Of a stretch of 64,000 nt of DNA, positions 25,837 through 36,038 are shown in pieces (positions within the stretch are counted from its first letter, which is position 1; each line of letters begins with the position of its first letter). The DNA is taken from NCBI GenBank assembly GCA_016223135.1, contig JACRPQ010000006.1:62001-126000 (forward strand), given 5' to 3'. The notes under the pieces were generated by a model. The model was not told the origin of the DNA, ran no database searches, and worked only from the letters and a program-made list of their open reading frames with translations. This DNA is from Chloroflexota bacterium (lineage in GTDB: Bacteria; Chloroflexota; Anaerolineae; Anaerolineales; Villigracilaceae). Position numbers and translations under genes: made by a program.

Positions 25837-27766
25837 TCTGCCCTCCCGATAAATAATTTTCGCCTTTTTCCATTGTGAGGATGGCGCGCGCCACGGCTTC
25901 CACCGCCACGCGTTGTTTCCGATAAAGATCCGCTTCCGACATCGCCAGGCGCGCCGCCACTTCGCGCACCTTGCGTCCTTCGATGAATTTCATCTCCAGA
26001 ATGTTGTAAAGGATCCATTCGCTGGTGAATTTGCGGTCGCCTTCCGGTTTGATTTGCTCCACCGCCTGACGAAGCAAAGCGCGCAGAGCATTCGAGGCGT
26101 TGCCGTCATAGTGCTGCATGAACTCCCGCACCACACGCAAGCGCATCAGCGGGCTGTTCGTCAGTTTGGGACCTCCCCAATAATGTGTCAGCGCATCCTT
26201 GACCCATTCCGCCAGGTCTGATTCTTCAAAGACCGGCTCGGTCAACAAGGTGTGGGTGGTGTCATATCGCCCTGCCGCGCGGATGCGCTGGAGCATATCC
26301 ATTTGCGGCTGGAGGTCTTCGAGCGAGCGGAAGACGCGCTGCTGCAAGCGGCGGTCCTCCAGCGCCAGCGCCACACGGTCTGCCAAAAGCCAGAGGGCGT
26401 CGCGCTGGTCGTTCTCCAACGGACGGTCAGACCTTCGCGCAATGCCCAGCAATCCCAGCAGAGGCGGCGCCTCATCCCGGTCGCCGTTGACCTTGCGCTG
26501 GTGAAGCGGCAGAATCCAAAACCCATCCCACACAAATTCCTGTCTTCCGCTCTCGCCATTATGGTTGACAACCTGCAAGGCGTCGCTCAGGTCCTCACGT
26601 TCCAGTAGGGCGCGGTTTCCAGCCACCACCGTCAGGGAGAGGTCATCGCCATCCAGCGCCGCAACAAAGGCGCAGGGTGACTGCAAGTGATCGCGCACCG
26701 CCGCCAGCACGTTTTCCAGAAACTGCTGGAGGTCGCTTTGCGTCAACAAGCGTTCTTCGATGTTTTGCAAGAGTTGAATTTCCTGGCGGTCGCGCCCAAA
26801 GAACAAGACGCGTTCCCACAGCGGCGAAAGCAGGGTAATGGCATGTTCGAACAGAAGCACCGTCGCCACCATTACCAGCGGCACAAAGCCCGAATACGGG
26901 TCGCCGCCAAAGAACTCCCCTGCACGGCGGACGATGGTCATGAATGCCAGCGCGGTGGAGGCGGTCACCGGTCCGCGCAGGAGCCATTTGAAGAGCCGGC
27001 TTTTGACCACACGGTCGGGCCAGGAAACGCCAAAGAATGCCACAGCGTATGCCATGGTCACCACCAGCACGGCGACCAGCAGATTATTGATGAGAACGGC
27101 AGACCAGAAAACAAGAGGATACTGCGCCGCAAAACCGGAACCGTACAACAGGTACGGGTATGAGCCGAGCGCCGGCGCTGTCGCACCAGCCATGAGGTAC
27201 AACATCCGCCGCCGGCCGGAACGCGTCAACATCAGGCGGTAGGCGCGGATGAAGTTGTATCCCGCCCAACCGATGATACCAATATAGAACAGCGTAAAAA
27301 TTTCAGTCCACAGGGTTCGATGGAGATAAGGAGCAGGCTTGCCGTTCGGCACCAGCCCGCCGACGAGAAGCCCCAAGGCAAGCAAAATCAGAAAGCCAAC
27401 CGCCACCCCGTAAACCAGACGCACCGCCATCCGCCGGCGTCCGCGTGAGGGACGTCCCGCCGTTACCAGCAGAGCGTCGGAAAGATGCAAATAAGCGGGC
27501 GGAAGAAAGATAATACCCAGCCACTGCAAACGCAAAAGGAGCTCGATTCCCCAGTCTGGCACGGTTTTGTTCTGCAGGGCTTCGGTGGTGAACACCACCA
27601 CCACGCACAACAGAATAATGGCAAACGAGCGCGCAACACGGTCGCGCAAATTGAACGACAGGGCGTATAACAACAAAGAAAAGGCGGTGATGGCAATCCC
27701 CGCCGTTAGAATGTTATTAAGAACCTGCAGCCCCGCCAGTAAACCTTCGTACCAACCGTTAAACAT
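25817..27766 (-). CDS. Seven-TM membrane protein with GAF domain and C-terminal HTH
   Basis: Residues 1-300 hold about seven to eight membrane segments, resembling the N-terminal membrane sensor of some histidine kinases. A GAF-like domain follows (about 330-490). The C-terminus (about 540-635) is helical and contains a helix-turn-helix-like stretch, KVREVAARLAMSEADLYRKQRVAVEAVA. No kinase or other enzymatic output domain is visible. A membrane-bound regulator is possible but unproven. GGAAGGA precedes the ATG. It sits in the middle of the pnp-lgt gene run. Confidence 0.68.
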   Translation of the reverse strand: MFNGWYEGLLAGLQVLNNILTAGIAITAFSLLLYALSFNLRDRVARSFAIILLCVVVVFTTEALQNKTVPDWGIELLLRLQWLGIIFLPPAYLHLSDALLVTAGRPSRGRRRMAVRLVYGVAVGFLILLALGLLVGGLVPNGKPAPYLHRTLWTEIFTLFYIGIIGWAGYNFIRAYRLMLTRSGRRRMLYLMAGATAPALGSYPYLLYGSGFAAQYPLVFWSAVLINNLLVAVLVVTMAYAVAFFGVSWPDRVVKSRLFKWLLRGPVTASTALAFMTIVRRAGEFFGGDPYSGFVPLVMVATVLLFEHAITLLSPLWERVLFFGRDRQEIQLLQNIEERLLTQSDLQQFLENVLAAVRDHLQSPCAFVAALDGDDLSLTVVAGNRALLEREDLSDALQVVNHNGESGRQEFVWDGFWILPLHQRKVNGDRDEAPPLLGLLGIARRSDRPLENDQRDALWLLADRVALALEDRRLQQRVFRSLEDLQPQMDMLQRIRAAGRYDTTHTLLTEPVFEESDLAEWVKDALTHYWGGPKLTNSPLMRLRVVREFMQHYDGNASNALRALLRQAVEQIKPEGDRKFTSEWILYNILEMKFIEGRKVREVAARLAMSEADLYRKQRVAVEAVARAILTMEKGENYLSGGQNERAKK

Positions 27767-27781
27767 GCGTTCCTTCCACGG

Positions 27782-28321
27782 CTATTTTAATGCTCTCCCA
27801 AAAAACAGGGCAACATCCTGGGTTGGATAGTAACGGTCATTATACCCGCAGAACTCATAGCCAAATTTCTGCGCCAGGCGGATGCAGGCATGATTTTTGG
27901 CTTGCATCTCCAGCAGGATGCGGCGGACGCCTCGATCCAACGCCCAAGCCTGGACCGCCGTCAAAAGAGCCGATGCCACACCCTGACGCCGCGCCGCCGC
28001 CGCCACAACCAGATCCGTCACCCGCACAAGGCTCGAGGCGGGTTCTTCCATCGCGGCGATATATCCCACCGCACGTCCCTCCTGCGCCGCCACTAAAAAC
28101 ACATCGAGCCGCTCCCATTCCTCCAACAGGCTGGCTGGATCGCGCGGATACATCACCGTCACTGCGCGCGGCAGGCGCACCTCATGAAAATTTGCCATGA
28201 CCCGTTTCGGTTCACTGCGCAGTTCCAACTGCCAGACGTACTCGCTCGAACAGGTGTGATCCATCGCCATCAGGCTGGGAATGTCATGCACGCTGGCAGG
28301 TCGAATATCGAAAGTATCCAC
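27782..28321 (-). CDS. GNAT-family N-acetyltransferase
   Basis: A 179-residue acetyltransferase with the acetyl-CoA binding motif RRQGVASALLTAVQAWALDRG (R/Q-x-x-G-x-A) and a C-terminal KFGYEFCGYNDRYYPTQDVALFFGR typical of the RimI-like branch. The substrate is unknown. The start is a GTG at 28321 with GGAGGG directly upstream; a longer frame would run deep into the preceding gene. Confidence 0.8.
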   Translation of the reverse strand: MDTFDIRPASVHDIPSLMAMDHTCSSEYVWQLELRSEPKRVMANFHEVRLPRAVTVMYPRDPASLLEEWERLDVFLVAAQEGRAVGYIAAMEEPASSLVRVTDLVVAAAARRQGVASALLTAVQAWALDRGVRRILLEMQAKNHACIRLAQKFGYEFCGYNDRYYPTQDVALFFGRALK

Positions 28322-28331
28322 ATACCCTCCG

Positions 28332-29000
28332 TCACTGATTTGCCACACGCACCGCGATGACGCATGGCTCGAGGGTCTTGCCAATGTTGTCAATAATGAC
28401 CAATTGCAAAAAGTAATCGCCGTTTGTCAGCGCGGTGGTATCCCATTGTCCCAGTTCACCGTCCTTGACCGGCTTGGAGCCCGCCGCAATCGTCGTCCAC
28501 AGGTCGGTGCCGACCGGGGCAATCTCATACTTGTAAAAGCCGAAATTGGGAACGTTCGCCGTGCCGGTCAATGTCACCGTCCCTTTGATGACCTCGCCCG
28601 GCTTGGGAGAGGTCAGCATAATCTTGTCCTTTTCACAGCCGCTCATCCCGCTCTGAACCGCCGGCGTCTCAAGCGGAAGCGCCGTGCCGGGAGGCAAAGT
28701 GCCTGCGGGCGTGGCAAGGAGGTCCAGCGTAGGGGTGACAAAGGCATCGGCGGCGGGCAGGGATGGCACAATCAGCGCCGCAACATAGAACTCGGCAAAA
28801 AAAAGGATCAGAATCAAAAAGCCAAAGGCGGTTGCGCCCCTCAGGCGATTGAGCGCAAACTCGCGCTCCAGCGAATACACAGCATCGCGCCATTCCCGCC
28901 ACGCCTTCCACATCCAGCGGAAGGCGTACAAAGCCGCAATCGCAAGCAAAATGTAAATGAGCGGGCTATACGCGGCAAGCGAACGATAAATTACACTCAC
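28332..29000 (-). CDS. Membrane-anchored protein with an extracellular Ig-like domain
   Basis: No specific family was recognised. Two hydrophobic segments (about 12-32 and 55-78) are followed by a Thr/Pro-rich stretch and a beta-rich C-terminal domain (about 125-220) starting SPKPGEVIKGTVTLTGTANVPNFGFYKYE, which reads like a bacterial Ig-like fold. Such proteins are common on Chloroflexota surfaces. The GTG start at 29000 has AGGTGA upstream, 10 bases after the pnp stop. Confidence 0.6.
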   Translation of the reverse strand: MSVIYRSLAAYSPLIYILLAIAALYAFRWMWKAWREWRDAVYSLEREFALNRLRGATAFGFLILILFFAEFYVAALIVPSLPAADAFVTPTLDLLATPAGTLPPGTALPLETPAVQSGMSGCEKDKIMLTSPKPGEVIKGTVTLTGTANVPNFGFYKYEIAPVGTDLWTTIAAGSKPVKDGELGQWDTTALTNGDYFLQLVIIDNIGKTLEPCVIAVRVANQ

Positions 29001-29010
29001 AGGCGATCAC

Positions 29011-29850
29011 CTATAGTGCGCGCAACACGCCGCGGATGATGGTTTCGATTTTGGGGGTGATGACCTTACCCGCCTCCATCACTTCTTCATGTGTGGTGAT
29101 GGTGGAACCATCCAGGTTGGCTTTGTTGCTGATGCCCGAAAAACCCAGCACCCGCATCCCCCCATGCCGGGCAACGATCACTTCCGGCACAGTGGACATG
29201 CCCACCGCATCTGCGCCCGCCAGGCGCAGAAAACGCAAATCTGCCGGGGTTTCAAAGGAGGGACCGCTCAACCCGCAATACACACCCTCGCGCAGAGAAA
29301 TTTTATTTTCAGCAGCAACATTTCTGGCAATCTGCATCAGGTCGGGGTCATAGGAACGACTCATATCGGGAAAGCGTGGACCGAGTTCGTCAATGTTCGG
29401 TCCCATCAGAGGGTTGGCGCCCGCCATGCCGATTAGATTCAGATTATCGGTGATGAGCATCACGTCGCCGGGGACAAATTCAGGGTTAATGCCGCCGGCG
29501 GCGTTGGTTACAAACAGCATGGGAATGCCCAGGCGTGTCATCACCCGCACGGGCAGAGTCACCTGCGCCATGCTGTAGCCTTCATAAAAATGAACACGCC
29601 CCTGCATGACCAGCACCGGCTGCCCTTCCAGAACGCCAATGACCAGCCGTCCGACATGACCCTGCACTGTCGAGCGGGGCCAATGGGGCAGATCAGCATA
29701 CGGGATGATCACGGCATCTCGGACGGAATCAGCCAGCGCGTTAAGCCCCGAACCGAGAATTAATCCCACGCGCGGCTTGTAAGAGGTGCGTGCGCGGATC
29801 GAATCCGCCGCTTCGTCTATTTGTTGTAAAGTAATGAATTGATTCGTCAT
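29011..29850 (-). CDS. Purine-nucleoside phosphorylase
   Basis: Phosphorolysis of purine nucleosides for salvage. The 279-residue protein is of the trimeric PNP/MTAP type: LILGSGLNALAD (phosphate loop), GHVGRLVIG, MQGRVHFYEGYS, VTNAAGGINPEFVPGDVMLITDNLNL, GVYCGLSGPSFETPAD and the base-binding FSGISNKANLDG. It is the first gene of the long leftward run ending with lgt. Upstream are TATAAT (29896-29901) and a 16-base near-palindrome (29913-29928) that may be an operator. Confidence 0.92.
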   Translation of the reverse strand: MTNQFITLQQIDEAADSIRARTSYKPRVGLILGSGLNALADSVRDAVIIPYADLPHWPRSTVQGHVGRLVIGVLEGQPVLVMQGRVHFYEGYSMAQVTLPVRVMTRLGIPMLFVTNAAGGINPEFVPGDVMLITDNLNLIGMAGANPLMGPNIDELGPRFPDMSRSYDPDLMQIARNVAAENKISLREGVYCGLSGPSFETPADLRFLRLAGADAVGMSTVPEVIVARHGGMRVLGFSGISNKANLDGSTITTHEEVMEAGKVITPKIETIIRGVLRAL

Positions 29851-29895
29851 GGGTGCTTCTTTTCGTTTAGGATGTGGGACAGCGCCCCTCGAAAA

Positions 29896-29928
29896 ATTAT
29901 ATCAGAGAACAACTTGCAACGTTGTAAG
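29896..29928 (-). promoter_or_regulatory. pnp -10 element and candidate operator palindrome
   Basis: TATAAT on the minus strand at 29896-29901. Just upstream, CTTGCAACGTTGTAAG (29913-29928) is a palindrome with one mismatched pair, covering the spacer/-35 region where a repressor could act. Confidence 0.45.
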
Positions 29929-29965
29929 TAACCGATTCCCGGGTGGGTTGTCTTGCAGGTAAAAT

Positions 29966-32530
29966 ATGACCTACAAAATGATGTCATCTCCAAACATCGA
30001 ACGAGCCAGCCAAATCCAATTGACTGCCGCTGGAATTCTTTCCATCCTTGCGCAAAGCCTGCTGATTCTACCCGCCAGCTTCTTCTCGCGCTTGCCGCTG
30101 CCCGATTGGGGAGGTATTGCCATTGGCGCGACCCTTTTTGCCGCCGCCACCATTTGGACGGTTTCCGTCATCCGCATGCTCAACGCGGGATGGCGCGGCA
30201 ACGCCCATTTCATCCTCAACCAAGCCATCATCGTCATTGGCATCCTGCTCCTGTCAGACTCGTCCGATTCTTTCGCACGGGCGGGCGGATTCCTGCTCAC
30301 CAGCCTGATCACCGCTCTGACGGTGTACGGCATAATGGCGAATACCGCCACTCCTTCGCTTTCGAATGCAATGGAAGCCCAGGCAAAGAAACTGGAACAG
30401 GAGACCTTGCGCCTGCAGGAACTTGCCCAAAACACCGGAGCGCTCAAGGAACAGCTGGCGCTCGCGCATCAAAAACTGAATATTGAAAAACAGCGCACCA
30501 CCCAGTTGACCTACCTCATTGAATTGAGCCATCAACTGAATGAGGAGCTCGATCCGCCGGTCGCCGCGCAGATTGCCGTCAACGCTCTGGAACGGGTGGT
30601 AAAAGGCGCCGTTGTTTCCTTGCTGATGTACGAAGCAGAAACGCGGGACTTGGTGGCTCTGGCATCGGGCGGACCCATGACCAGCATCCTTCCGCCGGGG
30701 CATCGTCAGAACGCGCAGCAGGGGATACACGCCCGCGTCATCCGCTCAAAAAAAACCATCGTCCTAAACGACACAACGCAGGATGCCGATTTCATTGCCG
30801 TCAACAATGAAAACACCCGCTCGCTGATTATCACCCCCATGTTTTCTCAGGGACAATTGACCGGCGTCATCGAAGTCCGCTCCGATAAACCGCACGCTTT
30901 CAACAACATGGACATTGCCAGCGTGGAGGGCGTGGCGCTCGAATTGACGCGCGCTTGGGAGCGCGCCCGCCACCAACAGAGACTTTCCGAACTCATCCAA
31001 TCCGGCGTTTCCCTCGCCTCCCTACTCGACCCGGAAGCCGCCGTGCAGGAAATTGCCCTGCTCGCCCGCAAGACCTTCGATGCGCGCTTTGTGTTCGTCA
31101 CCCTGCTCGACCATCAGGGCGGCTACTCCCGCACCGCTCACGCCGGCGATGCTCCCCGTTTGCTCGATTCGCTGAACAAAAATCCCGCCAGCGACCCCCT
31201 GCTGCAAGCCGCGCTCAACGCCGCCAACCCCTTTCGCGTCCGCGATGTACGCAAGTACACCAGCCCCAACACCATCGAACTCGACCACCCTGCTCTGCGC
31301 AGCGCCCTGGCAATTCCCATCCGCTTGCACCGCCTGAGCATTGGCACCATCCTGGCGTTCGGAAAACAAAGCGGCGTATTTTTCACGGAAAAAGACGAGG
31401 CGCTCGCAGGTTTGCTCGGCTCACAAGCGGCGGCATCGGTGGAAAGTTCGTGGCTGTATCAGGAATTAAGGAACAAGGAAAGCGTCACATCCATGCTCCG
31501 TCAGTTGAGCGAAGAAGTCTTGATGACCGATGACGTGGGCAAGGCGGCGGAGACTATCGCGCGAGCAGCACATAAAACGGCAAACGCCATCGAAACCGGC
31601 ATTGTTCTCATCGCGCCCAACGGCGACATTCAAACAGAAGTACAACTCGACCATCGAGGCGCCCACACCCGCGGGCGGCACCCCATGGAACGCATTCAAC
31701 AGGCAATTCAAACGGGGCAAAGCATCTTCGTCACCATCGAACAAGGCGAACTCGCCTGCTACCCCATGATCACCCGTTCCCGCCCGATTGGGGCATTGTG
31801 GGTGTTGATCCCCGAAATTCGCGGACAAAACTTTGCCAACGTACAGTTGCTGGCGAATCAGGCGGCAGTGACGCTGGAGCGCGTCAATTTGCTGGCAGAA
31901 TCGCGGCGGCAGGCAAAAGAACTGGAAGCCGCCTACGAAGAATTGGAAAAAACGTACGATCAAACCCTCAAAGCGCTGATGTCTGCGCTGGACGCGCGCG
32001 ACCGCGAGACCGAAGGGCACAGCACGCGCGTCAGCCGGTTGGCTTGTCTGCTGGGGGAAAAGATGGGGTTGAACAGCGACCAACTCAAAGCCCTGGAACG
32101 AGGCGCGCTCCTGCACGACATCGGCAAAATTGGAATCAGCGACGTTATCCTCCACAAGCCCGGCCGATTAACCGAAGAAGAATGGAAAATCATGCGCATG
32201 CATCCCGAAATCGGAGCGCGCATTGTGGAACGCATCCCCTTTCTGCAGGAAAGCATGGCAGTCGTCCGCTACCACCATGAGCGCTGGGACGGGAGCGGCT
32301 ACCCGCTTGGCGTTCGAGGTGAGGAAATCCCCCTTCACGCCCGGATTTTTGCAGTGGCAGATGTCTTCGACGCCCTGACCAGCAGCCGCAACTATCGTAA
32401 AAAGTCCACCCCACAGGAAGCATTGCAATACCTGCGCGACCAGGCTGGCATCTTGTTTGACCGCGAAATTGTCGAAGCGCTGGCAGAATTGCCCTACCAT
32501 GAATTTGTGGAGGAACACAGAATCCCATGA
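29966..32530 (+). CDS. Membrane GAF-HD-GYP protein, probable c-di-GMP phosphodiesterase
   Basis: Four membrane segments (about 15-120), a coiled coil (130-180), two or three GAF-like domains (about 190-640), then a complete HD-GYP domain (about 665-850): HSTRVSRLACLLG, LLHDIGKIGISD, HPEIGARIV, YHHERWDGSGYP and DVFDALTSSRNYR. HD-GYP enzymes hydrolyse c-di-GMP. ATGs at 29966, 29978 and 29981 are possible; a -10-like TAAAAT at 29960-29965 would suit one of the later two. The stop overlaps the start of the GGDEF gene as ATGA. Confidence 0.85.
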   Translation: MTYKMMSSPNIERASQIQLTAAGILSILAQSLLILPASFFSRLPLPDWGGIAIGATLFAAATIWTVSVIRMLNAGWRGNAHFILNQAIIVIGILLLSDSSDSFARAGGFLLTSLITALTVYGIMANTATPSLSNAMEAQAKKLEQETLRLQELAQNTGALKEQLALAHQKLNIEKQRTTQLTYLIELSHQLNEELDPPVAAQIAVNALERVVKGAVVSLLMYEAETRDLVALASGGPMTSILPPGHRQNAQQGIHARVIRSKKTIVLNDTTQDADFIAVNNENTRSLIITPMFSQGQLTGVIEVRSDKPHAFNNMDIASVEGVALELTRAWERARHQQRLSELIQSGVSLASLLDPEAAVQEIALLARKTFDARFVFVTLLDHQGGYSRTAHAGDAPRLLDSLNKNPASDPLLQAALNAANPFRVRDVRKYTSPNTIELDHPALRSALAIPIRLHRLSIGTILAFGKQSGVFFTEKDEALAGLLGSQAAASVESSWLYQELRNKESVTSMLRQLSEEVLMTDDVGKAAETIARAAHKTANAIETGIVLIAPNGDIQTEVQLDHRGAHTRGRHPMERIQQAIQTGQSIFVTIEQGELACYPMITRSRPIGALWVLIPEIRGQNFANVQLLANQAAVTLERVNLLAESRRQAKELEAAYEELEKTYDQTLKALMSALDARDRETEGHSTRVSRLACLLGEKMGLNSDQLKALERGALLHDIGKIGISDVILHKPGRLTEEEWKIMRMHPEIGARIVERIPFLQESMAVVRYHHERWDGSGYPLGVRGEEIPLHARIFAVADVFDALTSSRNYRKKSTPQEALQYLRDQAGILFDREIVEALAELPYHEFVEEHRIP

Positions 32531-34065
32531 AAAGCACAAAACCAATTGTGCCTTTTGCCCCCCACGAGGTGAGACGCTTCGTTTCCCCGCTGACAGTTGC
32601 CTCCATTGCCCTCATGACCGCCATCTTCGCCGACGCCATTACGGCTTCGCCCGCCCCCAACCTCCTGCTGGCATTTTTCAGCATACTGGGCATTGCTTAC
32701 ATTGGTGTGGCGCATTATTTGATTGTGCGCTCCGCCTTTCGATACACAACCTACAAATTGCTGAACGCCCTGCTGACCGGCATCGGCATTGGCATTTTCT
32801 CCACTCTCCTGCCTGCCAACCGCACGGAAATCACTGGGGCGTTAATTGTCTTCGGCGTCATTGTGACTACAGTCGTTACCGACCGCTCGCTTGCCTATGT
32901 CACCCTCCTTCTTATTGGCGCAATCAATCTACCCCTCATCCGCATCCAACATAATGCCCCCGAAGATACACTCAGGACTTTCGTGCCCTATTTTATTGCC
33001 GCCATCGTCCTGGAAGTAATCGTCCGCCTGCAAGACACCACTCATCAGCATATTCACCGTCTCGAAACCATCAATAACATCAGCCGCCAAATCATGCAGA
33101 CGCTCGACAAGGACAAGACCCTTGCCCTGTTAAATACAGCCCTGCAGAACACGCTCCGCGCCGACACTTACTTCATCGGTTTTGTTGACAACGACCAGTT
33201 GCAGCTTGAACTTTTTTACGACGACGGCGAGTATTTCAACGGCGCCCGTGTTCCTCTCGCCGGCACACTTTCCGGGTGGGTGATCAGAAACCAAAAAGTG
33301 CTGTTCCTGCCCGACTTGCGCGAAGACGTGAGCATGGAGGGCGTCAGCCTGCAAGTCATCGGCAAGGAGAAAGCCAGCCTTTCCTGGATGGGTGTGCCGC
33401 TCAGCGCCGAAAATGTGACCGGCATCCTCACCCTCGCATCCTATACCGCCAACGCCTTCGACCGCGCCGACTTGGAACTGCTCACCAGCCTGGGACAGCA
33501 TGTCACCCTCGCGCTGGATAACGCCCTGCGTCATGCTCAAGTGGAAGAACAGGCGCGCCTCGACAGTCTGACCGGCGTGTACAATCACGGCTATTTTCTC
33601 AAACTACTGGGAGAACAAACCGAACAAGCGGCGCAGTCCCATACCCCCCTCAGCCTGATCATGCTCGATATTGATTATTTCAAACAATACAACGACGCCT
33701 ACGGTCACCTCGTGGGAGACAATATTCTTACAGCCATCTGTACGGCGATTCGCCACAATATCAAGCACACAGACGCCATCGGCAGATGGGGCGGCGAGGA
33801 GTTTGCCATTTCGCTGCCCGGCGCAAGTGGCTCTCAGGCTTATCAAATTGCCAACCGAATCGCCGAAACAATGAGAATCCTGCGCGTGGAAGACCGCGAC
33901 CACCAGACCATCCCCATCCCCACCGTCAGTCAGGGAATCGCAGTCTATCCCGAGGAAGCAGACGAAATCTACCATCTGATAGATGTCGCCGACCGGCGTT
34001 TGTATGTTGCCAAAGAACGGGGTAGGAATCAAATCGAGCCGGGCGCCGATTTTTGGCGGGAATGA
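32527..34065 (+). CDS. Membrane GAF-GGDEF diguanylate cyclase
   Basis: Six or so membrane segments (about 15-165), a GAF domain (about 185-345) and a GGDEF domain (about 350-510) with DSLTGVYNHGYF, MLDIDYFKQYND and an intact catalytic GRWGGEEF. The allosteric I-site, normally RxxD, reads KHTD, so feedback inhibition may be weak. It is translationally coupled to the upstream HD-GYP gene, pairing c-di-GMP synthesis and breakdown in one transcript. Confidence 0.88.
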   Translation: MKSTKPIVPFAPHEVRRFVSPLTVASIALMTAIFADAITASPAPNLLLAFFSILGIAYIGVAHYLIVRSAFRYTTYKLLNALLTGIGIGIFSTLLPANRTEITGALIVFGVIVTTVVTDRSLAYVTLLLIGAINLPLIRIQHNAPEDTLRTFVPYFIAAIVLEVIVRLQDTTHQHIHRLETINNISRQIMQTLDKDKTLALLNTALQNTLRADTYFIGFVDNDQLQLELFYDDGEYFNGARVPLAGTLSGWVIRNQKVLFLPDLREDVSMEGVSLQVIGKEKASLSWMGVPLSAENVTGILTLASYTANAFDRADLELLTSLGQHVTLALDNALRHAQVEEQARLDSLTGVYNHGYFLKLLGEQTEQAAQSHTPLSLIMLDIDYFKQYNDAYGHLVGDNILTAICTAIRHNIKHTDAIGRWGGEEFAISLPGASGSQAYQIANRIAETMRILRVEDRDHQTIPIPTVSQGIAVYPEEADEIYHLIDVADRRLYVAKERGRNQIEPGADFWRE

Positions 34066-34072
34066 AACGCCG

Positions 34073-35110
34073 CTACTTCAATGCCTGCGCAAACGCAGCG
34101 ACCGTCTTTTCCACCGCCGCATCGTCAATCCAGTAATGCGTCACCAGGCGAAAACGACGCAGACCGTCCGCATCCACGAGGACGCCCAACGCCTTGAGTC
34201 TCTCGGTCAGCTCCCATGCGTTCCAGCGGATTTCTTCGCCAATGTTGAAATACACCATGTTGGTGTAAGGCGTGCCTTCATCCAGCAGGATGCCGGGTAG
34301 TTGACGTAAACCATCCGCCAGTTTTTTAGCGCGGATGTGATCTTCACCCAGGCGGACAGTCATCTTTTCGAGCGAAATAATTCCCGCCGCGGCAATCACC
34401 CCCACCTGCCGCATCCCCCCGCCCAGCATCTTGCGGATGTGACGCGCCCGCGCAATGAACTTTTCTGTTCCCACCAGCAGCGAGCCAATGGGCGATGCCA
34501 GCCCTTTGCTCAGGCAGAACATCACCGAATCAGCCGGCGCCGCCAGTTCTTTCACATCCACATGCTGCGCCGCCGCCGCATTGAAAAGGCGTGCCCCGTC
34601 AATGTGCAGCGCAAGGTTGTGAGCGCGGGCAATCTCCGCCACCTGACGGGTGTATTCGGCTGTCAACGGCACGCCGCCGCAAATGTTTTGGGTATTTTCG
34701 AGGCAAATCAAACGCGTGATGGGGTGATGCACGTCCTCGGTGCGGATGGAGGCGAGAATGTCATCCAGCGCCAGCGTCCCGTCTTTTTGATTCGGGACCG
34801 GGCAGGGCTGAATCCCACCCAAAGCCGACATGCCGCCCGCTTCGTTCAAGTAGATGTGAGACTTGTTCCCCAAAATGACCTCATCGCCGCGCTGACAGTG
34901 AACCAGCAAGGCAATCAAATTACCCATTGTCCCCGAGGGGACGAACAGTGCGGCTTCCTTGCCAATCCGTTCCGCCGCCATCGCCTCCAACTTGTTGACG
35001 GTTGGATCGTCACGAAAGACATCGTCGCCCACTTCCGCCTCTGCCATCGCTGCGCGCATTTCGGCGGTGGGCTTGGTGACAGTATCGGAACGAAGGTCAA
35101 TGTAATCCAT
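34073..35110 (-). CDS. ltaE: Low-specificity L-threonine aldolase
   Basis: PLP enzyme cleaving threonine/allo-threonine to glycine and acetaldehyde. Family features: [12 protein letters not shown] at the N-terminus, [33 protein letters not shown] and the PLP lysine in [12 protein letters not shown]. The ATG at 35110 has GGGAG seven bases upstream; a longer frame starting at 35143 would add residues not seen in the family. It overlaps the neighbouring rluD-like stop by none, lying two bases inside its end region. Confidence 0.9.
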   Translation of the reverse strand: MDYIDLRSDTVTKPTAEMRAAMAEAEVGDDVFRDDPTVNKLEAMAAERIGKEAALFVPSGTMGNLIALLVHCQRGDEVILGNKSHIYLNEAGGMSALGGIQPCPVPNQKDGTLALDDILASIRTEDVHHPITRLICLENTQNICGGVPLTAEYTRQVAEIARAHNLALHIDGARLFNAAAAQHVDVKELAAPADSVMFCLSKGLASPIGSLLVGTEKFIARARHIRKMLGGGMRQVGVIAAAGIISLEKMTVRLGEDHIRAKKLADGLRQLPGILLDEGTPYTNMVYFNIGEEIRWNAWELTERLKALGVLVDADGLRRFRLVTHYWIDDAAVEKTVAAFAQALK

Positions 35111-35111
35111 A

Positions 35112-36038
35112 TCAACTCCCTTTTCGCAAAAATTGAAGGACATTTTCGAGTTCTTCCGGCAGGGGCGCTTCGAACGTTCTTGGCTCTTTTTCGTTCGGCA
35201 AAAGGATTTTCAGCCGCCAGGCATGCAGGAAGTGACGCCCAATGTCGAGGGTCGGCGTTTTGCGCCCATACACTTCATCGCCCACAATCGGACATTTCAA
35301 AAACGCACAATGCAGGCGGATTTGATGCGTGCGCCCGGTGTGCGGATGAAATTCCAGCAGGGTATGTTTATCGAACTCTTCGATGGTTTTGTATTCCGAA
35401 ACCGCCTCCCGCCCTTTGCCAAGTGGGACGATTGCCATGCGCTTGCGGTTTTTCGGGTCGCGCCCGATGGGCGCTTCCACCCGCCCGGAGGGAGTGGGCG
35501 GTCTGCCGTCCACGAGAGCAAGGTACGTTTTTTCCACGTTCCGCAGGCGGAACTGGTCTTGCAGCCAGCGGTGGGCGCGTTCGTTTTTGGCAAGCAGGAT
35601 GAGTCCCGAGGTCTCTTTATCGAGGCGGTGAACGACGCCGGGGCGTTCCTCGCCGCCGATGCCTTCGAGGTCGGGGTCGTACCCCAACACCGCATTGACC
35701 AGCGTGCCGGAGGCATGTCCCGCCGCAGGATGAACAACCATCCCGGCTGGTTTATTGACCACGAGCAGGTCATCGTTTTCAAAGAGGATGTCGAGGGGAA
35801 TGTTTTCGGGGAGCAGCCCGCTGGGGGCGGGGGGAGGAATCCGAACCGTCAGCGTGAAGCCAGCCTCGAGAGGCTGACCAGCCTTCCGCGCGGGACGACC
35901 GTTTACGTCCACACAGCCGTTGGCGATCAGGCTCTGAATCCGCGAACGGGAAAATTCCGGCAGTTGTGCGGTGAGGAATTTATCGAGTCGCTGCGGGGTA
36001 TCGCTTTCAAAACGAAGGGTGACGATGCGTTCAGTCAC
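35112..36038 (-). CDS. Large-subunit rRNA pseudouridine synthase, RluD family
   Basis: N-terminal S4 domain (about 15-75: [25 protein letters not shown]) and a pseudouridine synthase domain with the catalytic Asp in [16 protein letters not shown] (about 145). [13 protein letters not shown] is the conserved motif III. Length and layout match RluD, which modifies helix 69 of 23S rRNA; RluC-like specificity cannot be excluded. The start is a GTG overlapping the end of lspA by 8 bp. Confidence 0.88.
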   Translation of the reverse strand: MTERIVTLRFESDTPQRLDKFLTAQLPEFSRSRIQSLIANGCVDVNGRPARKAGQPLEAGFTLTVRIPPPAPSGLLPENIPLDILFENDDLLVVNKPAGMVVHPAAGHASGTLVNAVLGYDPDLEGIGGEERPGVVHRLDKETSGLILLAKNERAHRWLQDQFRLRNVEKTYLALVDGRPPTPSGRVEAPIGRDPKNRKRMAIVPLGKGREAVSEYKTIEEFDKHTLLEFHPHTGRTHQIRLHCAFLKCPIVGDEVYGRKTPTLDIGRHFLHAWRLKILLPNEKEPRTFEAPLPEELENVLQFLRKGS

